A stretch of 64,000 bases of DNA, taken from contig JAPTYO010000010.1 in the NCBI GenBank assembly GCA_036873135.1, forward strand, positions 14,167,134 through 14,231,133. Direction: 5' to 3'. Below, one piece after another: positions 35,280 through 47,200 of the stretch (its first letter is position 1; the number at the start of each line of letters is the position of its first letter). The notes under the pieces were generated by a model, which saw only the letters and a program-made list of their open reading frames with translations, did not search any database and had not been told where the DNA came from. The stretch is from Clarkia xantiana subsp. parviflora (Eukaryota; Streptophyta; Magnoliopsida; Myrtales; Onagraceae). The position numbers and the translations under genes were made by a program.

Positions 35280-35463
35280 TGTTACGGAAGTAGAGAGGTA
35301 ATAGAAGAGGGAACTTGATGATGTCTTATTATCACACATAAGGAGCCCTTATATAGGGATTACATATACTTGTGGAGGAAGTAAATTTAATAATAGGAAA
35401 GTCTAAACAAGGAAGATGGTATATACACGTAATATTGAACATCCACTAAATATATTCATAACA
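35280..35463 (-). repeat. 5' LTR of the recent element
   Basis: 184 bp, apparently identical to 31652-31835. Confidence 0.85.
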
Positions 35464-35468
35464 CTGTC

Positions 35469-36233
35469 GGAGATATGTTTACATTTAATTGTTACCACAC
35501 ATATATATAATATAATAAATAAATTATAAATAATAGAAGACAACAATAGGGTCATGAAAAAATCATTATGGTCCTCTGTCGGCTTTTGTTGTTTCTTAGA
35601 AATTACACGATGGAATTCAAATACTAACGCAGCCCAACAATATCAAGCATGCAAAATGAAACCGAACCTAGACCCCCGTGAACTTGCGCCATTTATTCGG
35701 CCCATCCTAAATGCTATTCCATTTTTTCGGCCGAATGCTATTCCAAATATTCTCACGATTAATATGTTCAATTTTTTTGTGAAAATATTAATAACATTTT
35801 GGGGCCTCAAATTTTGGCACAAAATATTTTTTTTGTCATGTTATGATAATAAAATTAATGATTAACATTCTGATATAGTGTTCTGATTAGTTCCGAATCA
35901 GAGATGCTATATACAAATTTCTAAGTTGTCAAAAATTACACTTCATGCCACTATGAGTAATGTCAGAACAAATAGGAATGCTACTGTCAGTACATATATC
36001 ACATTTCTAAAATTAATACTTTTACATTTACGTAATTAATTAAAATCTATTTATTATTATTATTATTATGATAAGCATATTATTTTTTATTTATTGTTTC
36101 AATTATACATTTATTTATTATTATTATGACAAGCATATTATTTTTATTTATTGTTTCAATTATTAATTGTATTTATTATTATTGTATTTTATTACCAACA
36201 ATTTTGTAACAATAGGAAAAAATAGAATACTTA
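35469..36233. other. gap without recognisable gene
   Basis: AT-rich spacer. A 103-codon + strand ORF (35554-35865) has no recognisable domain and low-complexity composition. A near-duplicate 'tttattattattatgacaagcatatta' phrase (shorter than the repeat) recurs at 36050-36140. Confidence 0.4.
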
Positions 36234-37212
36234 GGGGGAGTTTGGATGTACGTAATGTGAAATTACTTGAAATGTGAGATTACTCGTAATTTTATGACCA
36301 AACAGGTTGGTTTGTAATCAACAATGTAATGTTAGATTACAGTGTTTGGTTGTGCTGTAATGTGGAGAGTAATGTGAGATTACAGTGTTTGATATGGTTC
36401 GTAATGTACATTGTAATGTAATTTGCTTATTATTATAATAGTTATCTGTTTGAAAATATGTTAATATGACAAATTTGAAAATATTAGAGCTAAATTTCAT
36501 TATTACTTTCTATTAGAATTCTATTAATTAAAACCTATTATAGACTTTATGAAATACCAAGTTCCATAAAAAAAAAATTACTCAAGAGAATTTTCATTAT
36601 GTAGTGAAGTGAACCAAAGATAAATCTAACGTGACTTCATTGAATACTGTAGTAGAAATAGGAGTTATTATTGTGAATTAAGATTAAAACCATTTACTTA
36701 GTCGCAGCTCTTAATTGTTTTTGAGATACAACTTTTGATCGTGGTGATATTAGAATTTAGATCAATATATAGTAGAAGTTATATACTTTTACATTCTCAT
36801 TTATTAAACTATTTTCTTTATTTGGCCAAAAAAAAAAAAAAAACTATTTTCTTTATCAATGCAAAAAAAGAAGATTTTTTTTTAGTCTCTCTCTACAAAA
36901 TAAAAAGAACTAGTGGAAATATATAAAGAAATAGAAATAAAAAGAAATAGTGGAGATAGATTAATAAATAAGAAGGTGGAAGAAATAATAATAAATTTAA
37001 TAAATAATAATAAAACAATAAACACTCCGTAATGTTGGACGTAATCTCTCACACTACATCAAGAGGGGAAGTCAACGAGTTTTCATGGGTTTTGAACAAT
37101 CCGTGGTAATCTCATATTACAATACATTACATTACATCGTTTAATTTGACAAACAACATAATGTTGATACACTATGGGATTACATTTCATATTACATCCA
37201 TCCAAACGCCCC
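36234..37212. mobile_element. Tourist/PIF-Harbinger-like MITE
   Basis: The left end GGGGGAGTTTGGATG and the inverted right end GGGGCGTTTGGATGG match apart from an indel and a few substitutions, followed by related 'gtaatgtgaaattac' arms. Both ends are flanked by TTA (36231-36233, 37213-37215), the PIF/Harbinger target duplication. The 979-bp interior is AT-rich and contains no transposase. Confidence 0.7.
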
Positions 37213-37241
37213 TTAATGTAGACATCTAAATGAGGTGCAAG

Positions 37242-39160
37242 CAGGGACGGGTCTAGAAATATTTTTCAGAGGGGGCAATTTTTTTTTAAAAAAATTGTTC
37301 ATACCCTTTCAGATTGGGACAAACTAATATGCTTATGAATAATATGAGATGTACATAGAATAACTATATTTAAAAAAAAAAAAAAAAAAAATATTAACTC
37401 TAAGTAACATTTTTATCTTAATATTACATATAACTGTAAACTAATTTATTAAAAAATAATATAAAAATACTTACTAACATAATATGTATTGTAAGTAGTA
37501 TTAATATTTTTTTATTAAATGCACCATATTTATAGCTAATAGTATGTGATTATCATAAAATTGATAATAATAATTTTATATTGCAAAATAATAGAGTAAA
37601 CTAATCACGTATGTATCTAAATAGATTTTCTTTGTGGTAAAATCTTAACTTTTACAGTTGTACTTGTAGTTCTTACCTCTGACTCTATGTATCTATTTAT
37701 ATATGTAGATATAATAAACTAATAAAGTAGTGGGAGTCAGAGAGAACGATCTTTTATTTTTTTTTTACTTTAAATAATTATTGTTATATATTTATTTATC
37801 TCTCGTAGTCTCTACCATCTTCTTCCTTATATGTAGTATTCTTTTTCCTCCTTCATTCTCTGATTCTTCTCCTCCTATTCCTCTTTATTTTTTCAGTTCA
37901 TTTTCTTCTTCAAAATTAAGGAGGTATCGAGAAAAACTTCAGACACAAGGGGCAACTAGGTAACCATACAAACTTTTAACCATTTTCAGAAGGGACAAAT
38001 AGAAAAAACCCCAAATTTTCTCTTGCAAATAAAAAAATTTCATGAAGTTCAGTAGGGGACAATGCGGCGGGTAAAAACCCGCCCCATTGGATAACCACCC
38101 CATATTTAAGGATGGATACCCGCACCATAGATCCGCGGTCTTAATGTGGATTTTTAAAATTGATCCATGTGGATACGGGTTGGATATGGATAATCCATAT
38201 TATCCTTTTTTTGTATATTCTTGTTACTTTGTTGTGATTTATTCCGCTCATGGCTTGTCGTGTTCATCACAACATATCTCTATTCTTTTATATCGTTCAC
38301 TTTTAATTTTTTTTCGTTATTTTGAGTGAGTATTTAGATTTCAATTTGCTTTCTAATTTTTTTAGATTAAATTAGTGTAAAAAAATAAGAGTGAAGTTTA
38401 AAAAATGATATGAAGGCTTTAGTGTTTTTAATTCAAACACTTGACCTTGCGACAATATTGAGTGGGAATAGGGGAAGAATTGGAAAATAAAAAAGAAGAA
38501 TTAACTATTTATAAAAGAGATCCAAAATGATTACTTTCGCTACTAATTACATACTAACGTTCGCACGTTAGTATGTTACAACATTTCTGTATTTATATTA
38601 AAACATTTATGATTCGGTTTGGTTTTATCGAAAGGTGGTTTAAATTTTATAACTTTACATTTCAAATTCAATTTATCAACAAAATTAAATAAGTCAAATA
38701 TTATTTATTCATCATGGTAAAAATAATATTATTATTTGTTCATATGATATGATTATTCAAATAGTGTATGCAAGTGATAGTAAAACTATATATACAAGAA
38801 GAAAAATAGATACCGATCTTTAATTTTGTCAATATAATACAATATGGTTCACGTGACTTAAATTAACTAAAATAATATTTATTTTGAACTTTATGAGTAA
38901 AAATCATGTAACTCAAACGTTTTAGGATTGTAAATGATGTTATTTGAACATTTAGGGACTAAAGTAAATATTAATATAATGTGGTGCGGGTAACCACATA
39001 ACTCATGGTGCGGATATGGACTTCTTATAAAAATCCATTATGGATATGGGGCGGATATGGACTTTAAAAAAATCTAGCGATACGGTTATGGATGTAGATA
39101 ATATTGCCATCCCTAGCAGGGGCAAGTGCCCCCACTCGTCCTTAGCTAGATCTGTGCCTG
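37242..39160. mobile_element. hAT-like non-autonomous transposon with a nested insertion
   Basis: Terminal inverted repeats CAGGGACGGGTCTAG and CAGGCACAGATCTAG match at 12 of 15 positions. The flanks are a perfect 8-bp duplication GGTGCAAG (37234-37241, 39161-39168), diagnostic of hAT. The interior has no transposase. At about 38052-39117 a second element with a 'gcggcgggtaaaaaccc' end and an 'aatattgccatcccta' end appears to be nested, with agtagggg and agcagggg at its flanks. Confidence 0.7.
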
Positions 39161-39168
39161 GGTGCAAG

Positions 39169-39910
39169 TGCAACAAGTACACATATTTGAGTTACCTATA
39201 AGAAAAATATTGTACGTATCAGTGTAGACAGCCAAAAAAATTCATTCCTTTATTATTTAAAAAATATTTGAGTTTTTTTACCCTTACATAAAATAGCTCC
39301 AAATTTGACGGCTGGGAAAATAAGAGACTAAATAAATTTTATTTTTACTCCAAAAATTGTTTATCACAATTGATCAAGAAAGCATATCAATCATATCATA
39401 TGATATTTGAGTCTTTGACCAAATTTGCAATTAATAGTATCAAGCTAAAATTTTAAAAGTATACATTAACGCTTAATAGAGATCATGATTGTAAGCAGCT
39501 CTTCTTCATCAGTGCCGGATTTGAAGCTTACAAGTTACAATTCTCTCCGACTCTCTCTCATATGAATTGAAATTCTTCGGCAATAAACTAAACAAATAGT
39601 GGGTTCATGTCGTGATGTTCTTTTTTGGTTCCTTAAATTCTTCTTTTCTTCTTTCACTGCTGTATCTCTCTCTCTAGATCTTGACGTCGCACTGCTGTTT
39701 GCGTCGTGATCGGTCTTTTTCACTTCAAATCTTTTTCAAAACTGGAACTTGAGCAGACCCGCGTCCAGATTCAGCATTTTCTTCAGTTGGGATCTGTTCT
39801 TTCATCTGAGCTCTCAAGGATTCTCTTCGTTTTGGTGGAGTTGACCGCCGTGATCGCTTCAATCATGTGAGTTGATCGAACTTCCTCTGCTCAGTCATGG
39901 TATAGAATCC
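39169..39910 (+). promoter_or_regulatory. upstream region and 5' UTR of the GT43 gene
   Basis: No gene is seen. The last 400 bp become pyrimidine-rich (ctctctctc tracts at 39540-39680), as is common for plant 5' leaders. An in-frame upstream ATG lies at 39872. Transcription start and TATA box cannot be fixed from sequence alone. Confidence 0.4.
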
Positions 39911-42436
39911 ATGGCGTCAATTAGAAGGTCTCTCTCCCCCTATCGCGATCGCCATAACCAAAATGGCGCATCTCCGTTTGCGGAGTCCTCGCCTCAGCTC
40001 CGCCATGGCAAATCCTCCTCCGAGGGGCTCCGTCGAGTCTTGGTCTCAGCTTTGATGGGGAAGTACGCAAAGAGGTCACCGGCTCCGTGGAAGAGATCAC
40101 TAACCAGGTGTTTGTTGTTTTTCCTTTGTGGGTTCTTACTGGGTATGACTCCGTTTGGACAAGTAAATGATTTGCAGGCTAGTGATTTTTCTTTCGAATT
40201 CATGTCGAATCGCGCCAATGCCCAGTTGGACTTGAGCACGGATCGACCGACTAAGCGATCCGGATATGCAAATGCTAACATAACTCACATAGTACAACTT
40301 CACGAGGCTTTGGTTGAATTGAACCCAGAAGAGTGGGGTTTGACAGCAAGGAAACAATTGATTGTTGTGACACCAACGTATAATAGGGCATTTCAAGCTT
40401 ACTTTTTGAATAGGGTTAGTCAGGTACTGAGGCTCGTGCAGCCTCCATTATTGTGGATCGTGGTCGAGATGAATGGGGCTTCGATGGAAACTGCTGAGAT
40501 GTTGAGGAAGTCCAAGGTTATGTATAGACATTTGGTGTGTACTAAGAACATGACTGACGTGAAGGACAGGGGGGTGCATCAGAGAAACACGGCACTGGAA
40601 CACATTCGGCTACATCAGCTTGATGGGATCGTTTACTTTGCTGACGATGATAATATCTATTCATTCGATTTGTTTCAGAACATGAGGCAAATCAGGTATG
40701 TTCAGAACTCTGAAGACACAATTACTTATTTGACAAGAGATGTTTATATGCTTATTCCGTGCTCTTTCAACAATTTGATTGTGTTTTTCGTTTTTATCTG
40801 CCGTAGTATTTGGGAGAATTATATGAGTACTTTGAATATGGAATTAAAACTCGACACTTTGAAGATGTCTGTAAGACAGTTCATTGCTAAAATTAGTTAT
40901 TTTGATTATTGATAATTTGATATGATCTATTGGCGAAAGAAAAAAAAAAGTAACTTAGTTTGAGTTTGTATATTTATCAAAAGAGTTCAAAAAAAAAAAA
41001 GAGTTTTATCGAAGATTTCTTGAATTTAGCTGTCATTATTAAGATTTGAAGTCTATTATATGACAAAAAAAGCTGTATGCTGTATCATTTGTTGGATATG
41101 TGGAAATCCCTAAAAATTGCTGAGACTTTTCCAGACGATTTGGGACTTGGCCTGTTGCTATGGTCGCACCCAGCAAAAGCAAGGCCATATTGGAAGGACC
41201 AGTTTGCAATGGGAGTCAGGTGATTGGTTGGCACACCAATGAGAAAAGTAAGCGACTACGTAGATTCCATGTGGACATGTCGGGATTTGCATTCAACAGT
41301 ACGATATTGTGGGACCCAAAGAGGTGGCGACGCCCCTCTCAGGACCCGATTCGACAGCTGGACAGTGTCAAAGAAGGTTTTCAGGTTTGATAGAGATCTT
41401 GCTTTTGCTATTTTCAATCATATCATCATCTCCACCAACCCTTATCAATATGGTATTTTGCTATAAGGCTGAGTTTTTAGGATTGGATTTGAAAAGTTCT
41501 TTTTTTTTCCCACTCATGATTTGCACATCTAAAGCTGCCTCCAAAAGCATCATTAGTACCTGGGTTAACAACACAATAGGGGGCTGAATGTTTGCCCATG
41601 TTGTCAAAAGGGGTCTGAATTAAAAAAACGTATTATTTAGGGCCTGAATTTTGAGATGTGTGTATAAATGAGGTCTCCGTCTATTTTTTCTGTTAAAAGT
41701 GACGGAAAGTGGTCACATGCCAAGCACGTGACCAAAAATAATTTGAAAACCCGAAAATGCCCTTTGACCAAAGCGTGTCTCTCATATGTTTGACATAAAA
41801 TGACGAAAATACCCTTTAAGCCACCACAGCTCTGGTGACCACCACCACCCCGACTCCGGCGACCACCACCGGCCTCCGACGACCACCATCGACCTCCGGC
41901 GACGACCGAAAAGCTCCGATCGGAGGCCGGTGGCGGTTGTCGGAGGCTGGTGGTGGTCGCCGGAGGCCGGAGCGTGGTGGCCTTAATTGCATAATTAGTT
42001 TGTAAGGGTATTTTAGATATTTCACATTTTATTAATTAAATTGATAAATTGTATAATAATTACAAAATGGTATTTTTGTCTTTTCACGTGGTTCTGTTAG
42101 ATTTAACAGAAAATTTGGACGGAGACTTGAAAAAACTCAAAATTCAGGTCCTTAATAATACGTTTTTTCAATTCAGACCCCTTTTGGCAACATGGGCAAA
42201 CATTCAGGCCCCTATTGTGTTCTTAACCCTTAGTACCTCATTGTTTATGCTTGTTAATTTATGCATTGTAGGAGACTACATTTATAGAACAAGTGGTTGA
42301 AGACGAAAGTCAAATGGAAGCAACTCCTCCATCTTGCTCGGCGATTATGAACTGGCATCTGCATTTAGATGCCCATAATGTTTTCTACCCAAAAGGATGG
42401 CAGCTCGAGAAAAGCCTTGACCCGATCATGTCATGA
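39911..42436 (+). CDS. IRX9H: glycosyltransferase family 43, IRX9H-type beta-1,4-xylosyltransferase-like
   Basis: Exons 39911-40695, 41135-41384 and 42272-42436 join in frame (1200 bp, 399 aa) through GT-AG introns. The protein is a type II Golgi protein: a basic Ser-rich cytosolic tail starting [10 protein letters not shown], a membrane anchor at about residues 64-83, a stem, then the GT43 domain with [15 protein letters not shown] (152-166) and the metal-binding DDD in [10 protein letters not shown] (245-247). Exon 2 carries [15 protein letters not shown] and exon 3 starts ETTFIEQ and ends [10 protein letters not shown]. Length and the MASIRR start match IRX9H/IRX9L proteins, which act with IRX14- and IRX10-type proteins in xylan backbone synthesis. 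The start at 39911 was chosen by that match; an in-frame ATG at 39872 would add 13 residues. Intron 2 contains a Mutator-like element. Confidence 0.93.
41562..42229. mobile_element. Mutator-like MITE in intron 2 of the GT43 gene
   Basis: Inverted ends start GGGTTAACAACACAATAGG (left) and GGGTTAAGAACACAATAGG (right). The flanks are a perfect 9-bp duplication TTAGTACCT (41553-41561, 42230-42238). Arms of about 250 bp pair imperfectly around a GC-rich 'ccaccaccggcctccgacg' core. There is no transposase. It makes up about three quarters of the 887-bp intron. Confidence 0.9.
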
Positions 42437-42910
42437 AGCTGAGATTATCTACTTGAAACACAGGTACTTCATATGTTTGGAGTGTGATTTGTTGAAAAAA
42501 CTACAATCAAGAGTATGATATTAATTGGAAGAGGTGATAAACAGGATAATATATGGTGGTAATTAGGTGATGATTAGGTGCATTTCTGGTAGAGAAGCTT
42601 ATCTTATTTCATGATTTGCTTATTAGGGTATTGGGGAGCAGTTGCAGCCAAACAGTCCCTGAGCAGGAAGAGGACTCTCATTCAACAATTTATATTCCTT
42701 TAGCAGACAGACATAGTAGGTTTCTTTTTTTGCTCCGTATATTTATGATTATATATATATAGTGTTCAAATTTATAGGGTTGGGCATTATTTTTACTGTA
42801 GTGTTCAATTTTGGTAGAGAGTGAATATCAATTTTTTTTTGGCCAGCAAAATCAAAATTTCAAACTTGGCATTGTAACTGAAAGCATTCATTATATGGCA
42901 TTTTTATTTA
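42437..42910. other. GT43 3' UTR and spacer
   Basis: Contains the 3' UTR, possibly with an intron (tgaaacacag/gtacttc at about 42463). No exact AATAAA was identified with certainty. AT-rich beyond 42700. Confidence 0.4.
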
Positions 42911-43864
42911 GGGTTAATAACCTATGAAAGGTCTGAAATTTGACCCATGTTAACCGGAGATGTTTGAATTTTCAAAAGTTAATATGGAAGGTCTGAATTT
43001 TCATCTTTGTTGATATAAGAGGTCTCCGTTAATTTTTTCCGTTAAAACTTACGAAATTGGTCACGTGATTGGCATGTGACCGGAAATAAAATTAAATCTC
43101 AACAATGCCCTTCTATCAAAGTGTACACCCCACATGATTGAAATGAAAAGACAAAAATTCCCCAATCGTGGCCGGCCTCCACCCGCGGCCGCCGACCACC
43201 ACCTAAGGCCGACGACGAGCACCACCCAAGCCCGACGACCACCAATCGGACCGGCCACCACCAAATCGTGGCCGGCCAGCCCCAATCGGGACCGGCGTGC
43301 CCCAATTGGGCACGGCAGTCACCGATTGGGGCCGGCCACCACCCCAATTGGTGGTGGCTGGCTCCGATTGATGGTGGCTGCCACCCCAATAGGTGGCTGC
43401 GGCCTAGATTGGGGCTGGCCGGCCACAATTTGATGGTGGCCGGCCCAATTGGTGGTTGTCGTCGGCCTTGGGTGGTGATCGGCGGCCTCGGGTGGTGGCC
43501 GGTGGACTTATGCGGTGACAAAGAAAACAATAGGGGGACTCAATTGTAAAAATCAAAACTTAAGAATATAAATTTGAGGATTAAATTGAACAAAATAAAA
43601 AATAGGGACTCAATTCTTAATTTGACTTTAGGGGTAATTTTGTCATTTCACATTTCCTCGAATAAGGTATTAAATAAAACAAAATATTAAAAGGGACAAA
43701 AGTGTCATTTTAAACAATTATGTTAAATTTAACCCTAAAAATGAACGCAAAACCAAATATTAACAAAGTTGAAAATTCAGACCTTCCGTATTAACTTTTG
43801 AAAATTGAGACATCTCTTGTTAACATGGGTCAAATTTCAGACATTTCATATGTTATTAACCCAT
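42911..43864. mobile_element. Mutator-like MITE between the two convergent genes
   Basis: Left end GGGTTAATAACCTATGAAAG and inverted right end GGGTTAATAACATATGAAAT pair well. The flanks TTTTATTTA (42902-42910, 43865-43873) are a perfect 9-bp duplication. The core (43170-43510) is GC-rich with many 'ccaattgg' and 'ggccggcc' blocks; long ORFs there on both strands are compositional. Related to, but a different subfamily from, the element at 41562. Confidence 0.85.
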
Positions 43865-44210
43865 TTTATTTATGCTGGTGTGCTATAATATCTATCCATA
43901 TTTAAAATAAAACAATTTGTTTAACAAGATTAAGTAAAAGAGCCAAAATTGCAGACATGAACTAAACTTGGACAACTTCCACTTTCTTGGGGGCCAAGTA
44001 ATATTACAAGAGTACACAACAATTATACAAAAGCTATGCTACAACCTCAGCCTTTCTTTCTTCGCCACATCAGCCATTGCCGTATCGAGGCAAGGCTACA
44101 ATGCAGAAGCTTGTCTTTTCTCATCCATCGTATCTTTGTGGGCCTTTTATGTGTGTTCTTCGTAGTTATGGGGGCAACTTGAAGCAATTGATGGAACAAA
44201 ATGCAGATAG

Positions 44211-47200
44211 TCAAGTCACTGAGTGCAGAGAAGATGAGGAGGGATGAGGGCTGGGTTCATCTGGTAAACCAAGAACCGGAAGTATGGACCTGATAAATTC
44301 CACCACCCGGTAAAAAAATGTCGTAAATAATTTTCAGTTCTGAACACTGGAAATGAACATCGTAAACAAGAAAGTTACCTAGGTAATGTCGGCCGGATGC
44401 TTGGTTGACTGACAAAAGCAGAAAGGGGCGCTCGAAGATTAGGGTATTTGTTCAGAGAAACTTCTAGTTGTTGTGGTGGGAGCTGCAGAAAACAAAAGGG
44501 TTGGTTGCTTGCTGATCAAGAAAAAGTACCAACATGTTTTCTGACAAATACTAAAGATTCAAATTGCAGTTCTTGTTTCGAAACGTGAAAGTTGTATGCC
44601 AACCAGGTCAAAACCAAAGCAGAGCGTAGCACATAAAGATAAAAAAGGTCGATGGAAGGCAACTTCAAGATTATTGACCAAAAAAATATATATTTTTAAA
44701 GAAACTTATTTACCTGTAATAATACATGATAAGAATGTGGCTGTGTCTGAGATATACATTTCAAGAAACCGACCCACAACTTTGGCATCTTCCACACCTG
44801 CAAATCGGGGTACAAGTTGGTGCCATTTATTTAATCAAAACAGAATACACAATTACTGCACGACTTTATATCAGCTGATACCAAAACCTACCTGTCTAGA
44901 GACAAGTCTTGACAGTATCTCCATCACAAAATCAACCTGAGAAGCAATACCCAAGAGAGTGAAAGTGAATGAACAGTATAGCTAACGGCAGAACCAACCT
45001 CATTCTTCTAAACATTCAGGATCACTTTTCCACTTCAAAAGGCATTTATTTCCTAAAAATAACATTTATTAATTTCCTTTAAAATTCCCATTAAAAAAAA
45101 TGCCTTTAGTTACTACCATACAATCAATCTATGACTGAAGAAAGAGGAAGACATTATTACCAGAGCAGGAAATGCGTCAATCGCCTGAATTACAGTTCTC
45201 ATAAAGAGCAAAGGAACTGGAGTTTGATCAACCTGGAATGGAAATCAAGGAGATAGATACATTTTACAACCTCCTTAGAGGAATCCTTTTAAAGTGCCTG
45301 TCTGGAATTTAAATCAATAAAAACTACTTACCATCAGTTTCAAAGCCCTGGCCAATACTTGCTGTGTGAAAACTGTACGCTGTTCAAAACAAGCTGAGCA
45401 TGCATCCATTACCTGTAAGTAAAACATAAATAGCAATTATCAGGAACCAATTGAACCGAATACCCAGAATCTAAAACGAGCTTAAAAGTTGAGCAAAACA
45501 AAAGATGACGTAAACCCTTTCCACAAAATCATCATACAAAAAATGTGTGGAAAACATTCAAAGATGCAAATGTGTGTACATATGTATAATATGACATGTG
45601 AGGTCGTACCTTTTTCAGTGGGAGACCGTCTTTCTCAGGTACGATATCATGTATGGCCACCAATACTTCAGCAGGCGTTAATGCTGGACCTGTATGAGCA
45701 GAGCCCTGCATCAACAACAAAAGATTCACATTTTCAAACTCCCTAAAATAATTTTCTCCGTATAATTCTCTACTAATGCAGCTCTTAGTGGGCATGAACC
45801 TCACAAATGAACTACCTGTAATATATAAGCAAGTGCCTTTTGGAATTTTTCTGGAGGAAGATCAAGAAGCCTTGGAAAAATAGGTAAGACCTGAATAAGA
45901 AAGCAAATTAGATGAGAACGGGCATGATTGTCATCTAAACAAGAAATCTGAGGTAACAATAAACAGAAAGGATCAGTAGGGGGGAGTAATAAAGACCTCA
46001 TTCTTCGTAAACAACGATAGAACTGGAATCAGAATTGAAACATCCTGCAAGAACAAAAGCAAAAACCATGAGTGGTTCCTCCACAGGAGACAGAGAGATG
46101 GAGAGGAGTTAGAAATGTCTACAACCTTCAATTTAGTTTCATATAAGTGTTTGACTGTTGCTATGAGATCTGGAGAAGGTGTTGTTTCCTCAGTTAAGAC
46201 GTGAAGCACCTTCCAGGAAAATGAAACCATATTAGCATCATTAAAATTACAAAACAGGTAGAAATAAATTGATGAATTTTTCACAGATGTAGACATGAAA
46301 TTACCAGCGTTAAAAGATTTTCACTTCCTTTGGGTGGATCTGATATTATATCCAGCAACTCAGAGAAGGATGACCCCAAGGCCCTTATAAGAATGGGCAT
46401 CTGCCGATGAATTGCCTGAAAATCGAACAGGAATTAGTTAGTCAAGCTATTGCATTCATGCTCAGCCTAATTCAGAAATACAGGATACGAATCAGGTAAA
46501 TTGTTAAAGAAATACCTGCTTCACAGTATTAGGAGCCTGACCATATACATCAAACACGAGATGGAGAAGCTTAGGCTTCTGCAAGAAAATAAAAATTTAG
46601 TAGGTTTTACCAGATTGAAGGAGAACGGATATCAGATTCCAGCAATATAACTCCTTGCAAATAATGCCTTAATTGACATTAACCTTTGTACACAAAGCAA
46701 AAAACAAGGAAGTAAGCCGTTGTGCTTCTGGAACAGACAATGGTGAATCTTTTGCAGATTCAGAATTAGAAGATACAGGTTTGGAGACTTGCAAACCGCT
46801 CATAGAGTTATTGTCATTGGTACCCTGAAAACAGGACAGAGTAGACTGATGTTATAAATTTTGGTACAGGCCTGAAAGAAAGATCTGCACTGGCCATGAT
46901 CTTAATGCCATGCCATGCAATATTGTAAACCACTCTGCTCAGTAAAACATTGCATCTTGAAAGTAAGTAATTTCATTGGATGATATGCGGGATGATTTTT
47001 CTATAGAGGAAATTGAGGAAGAACCAGTTATACTTTTATGAGAGGAATCACTACTCTTAACATGCATTGAACCAAAGAGTTCAGAGGAATAAGACATGAT
47101 TTCCCATTAAAATGAATTATTGTCCCCCTACCTCTGCTTCAGGTTGTTTCTGCAAGCCATGCTCTGAGAGCTCCATGTCTGAAACATTTGCATTGATAGT

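Larger units (their letters stand above)
31652..35463 (-). mobile_element. non-autonomous LTR retrotransposon, very recent insertion
   Basis: Two 184-bp LTRs (31652-31835, 35280-35463) starting TGTTACGGAAG and ending TTCATAACA appear identical by eye. The flanking 5 bp are CTGTC on both sides (31647-31651, 35464-35468). The purine tract beside the left LTR (+ strand ctccccctt) sets minus-strand orientation; the expected primer site beside the right LTR reads TTATCAGCACGA. The 3.4-kb interior has no ORF above about 90 codons. Traces of Copia integrase can still be made out near 33.9 kb (a YGPVHLPCGPIYYF peptide), so it is a decayed Copia skeleton mobilised in trans. Confidence 0.85.

Noticed and set aside
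35554..35865. 103-codon + strand ORF as a gene
   Set aside because: Low-complexity Phe/Asn/Ile-rich C terminus and no homology that I recognise.
38087..38329. 80-codon + strand ORF (DNHPIFKDGYPHH...)
   Set aside because: It lies in the inserted element of the hAT-like transposon, where the 'ggatatggataatcc' repeats create an apparent Asp/Gly/Tyr-rich peptide.
39872..39910. Upstream in-frame ATG as start of the GT43 protein
   Set aside because: It would add MIELPLLSHGIES before the conserved MASIRR start. Known IRX9H proteins begin at MASIRR, so 39911 is preferred, though not proven.
43061..43549. Overlapping long ORFs of Gly/Pro/Arg/Trp-rich peptides on both strands
   Set aside because: They lie in the GC-rich repetitive core of the Mutator-like element at 42911-43864. 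The same applies to ORFs at 41816-42025 and 58859-59395.
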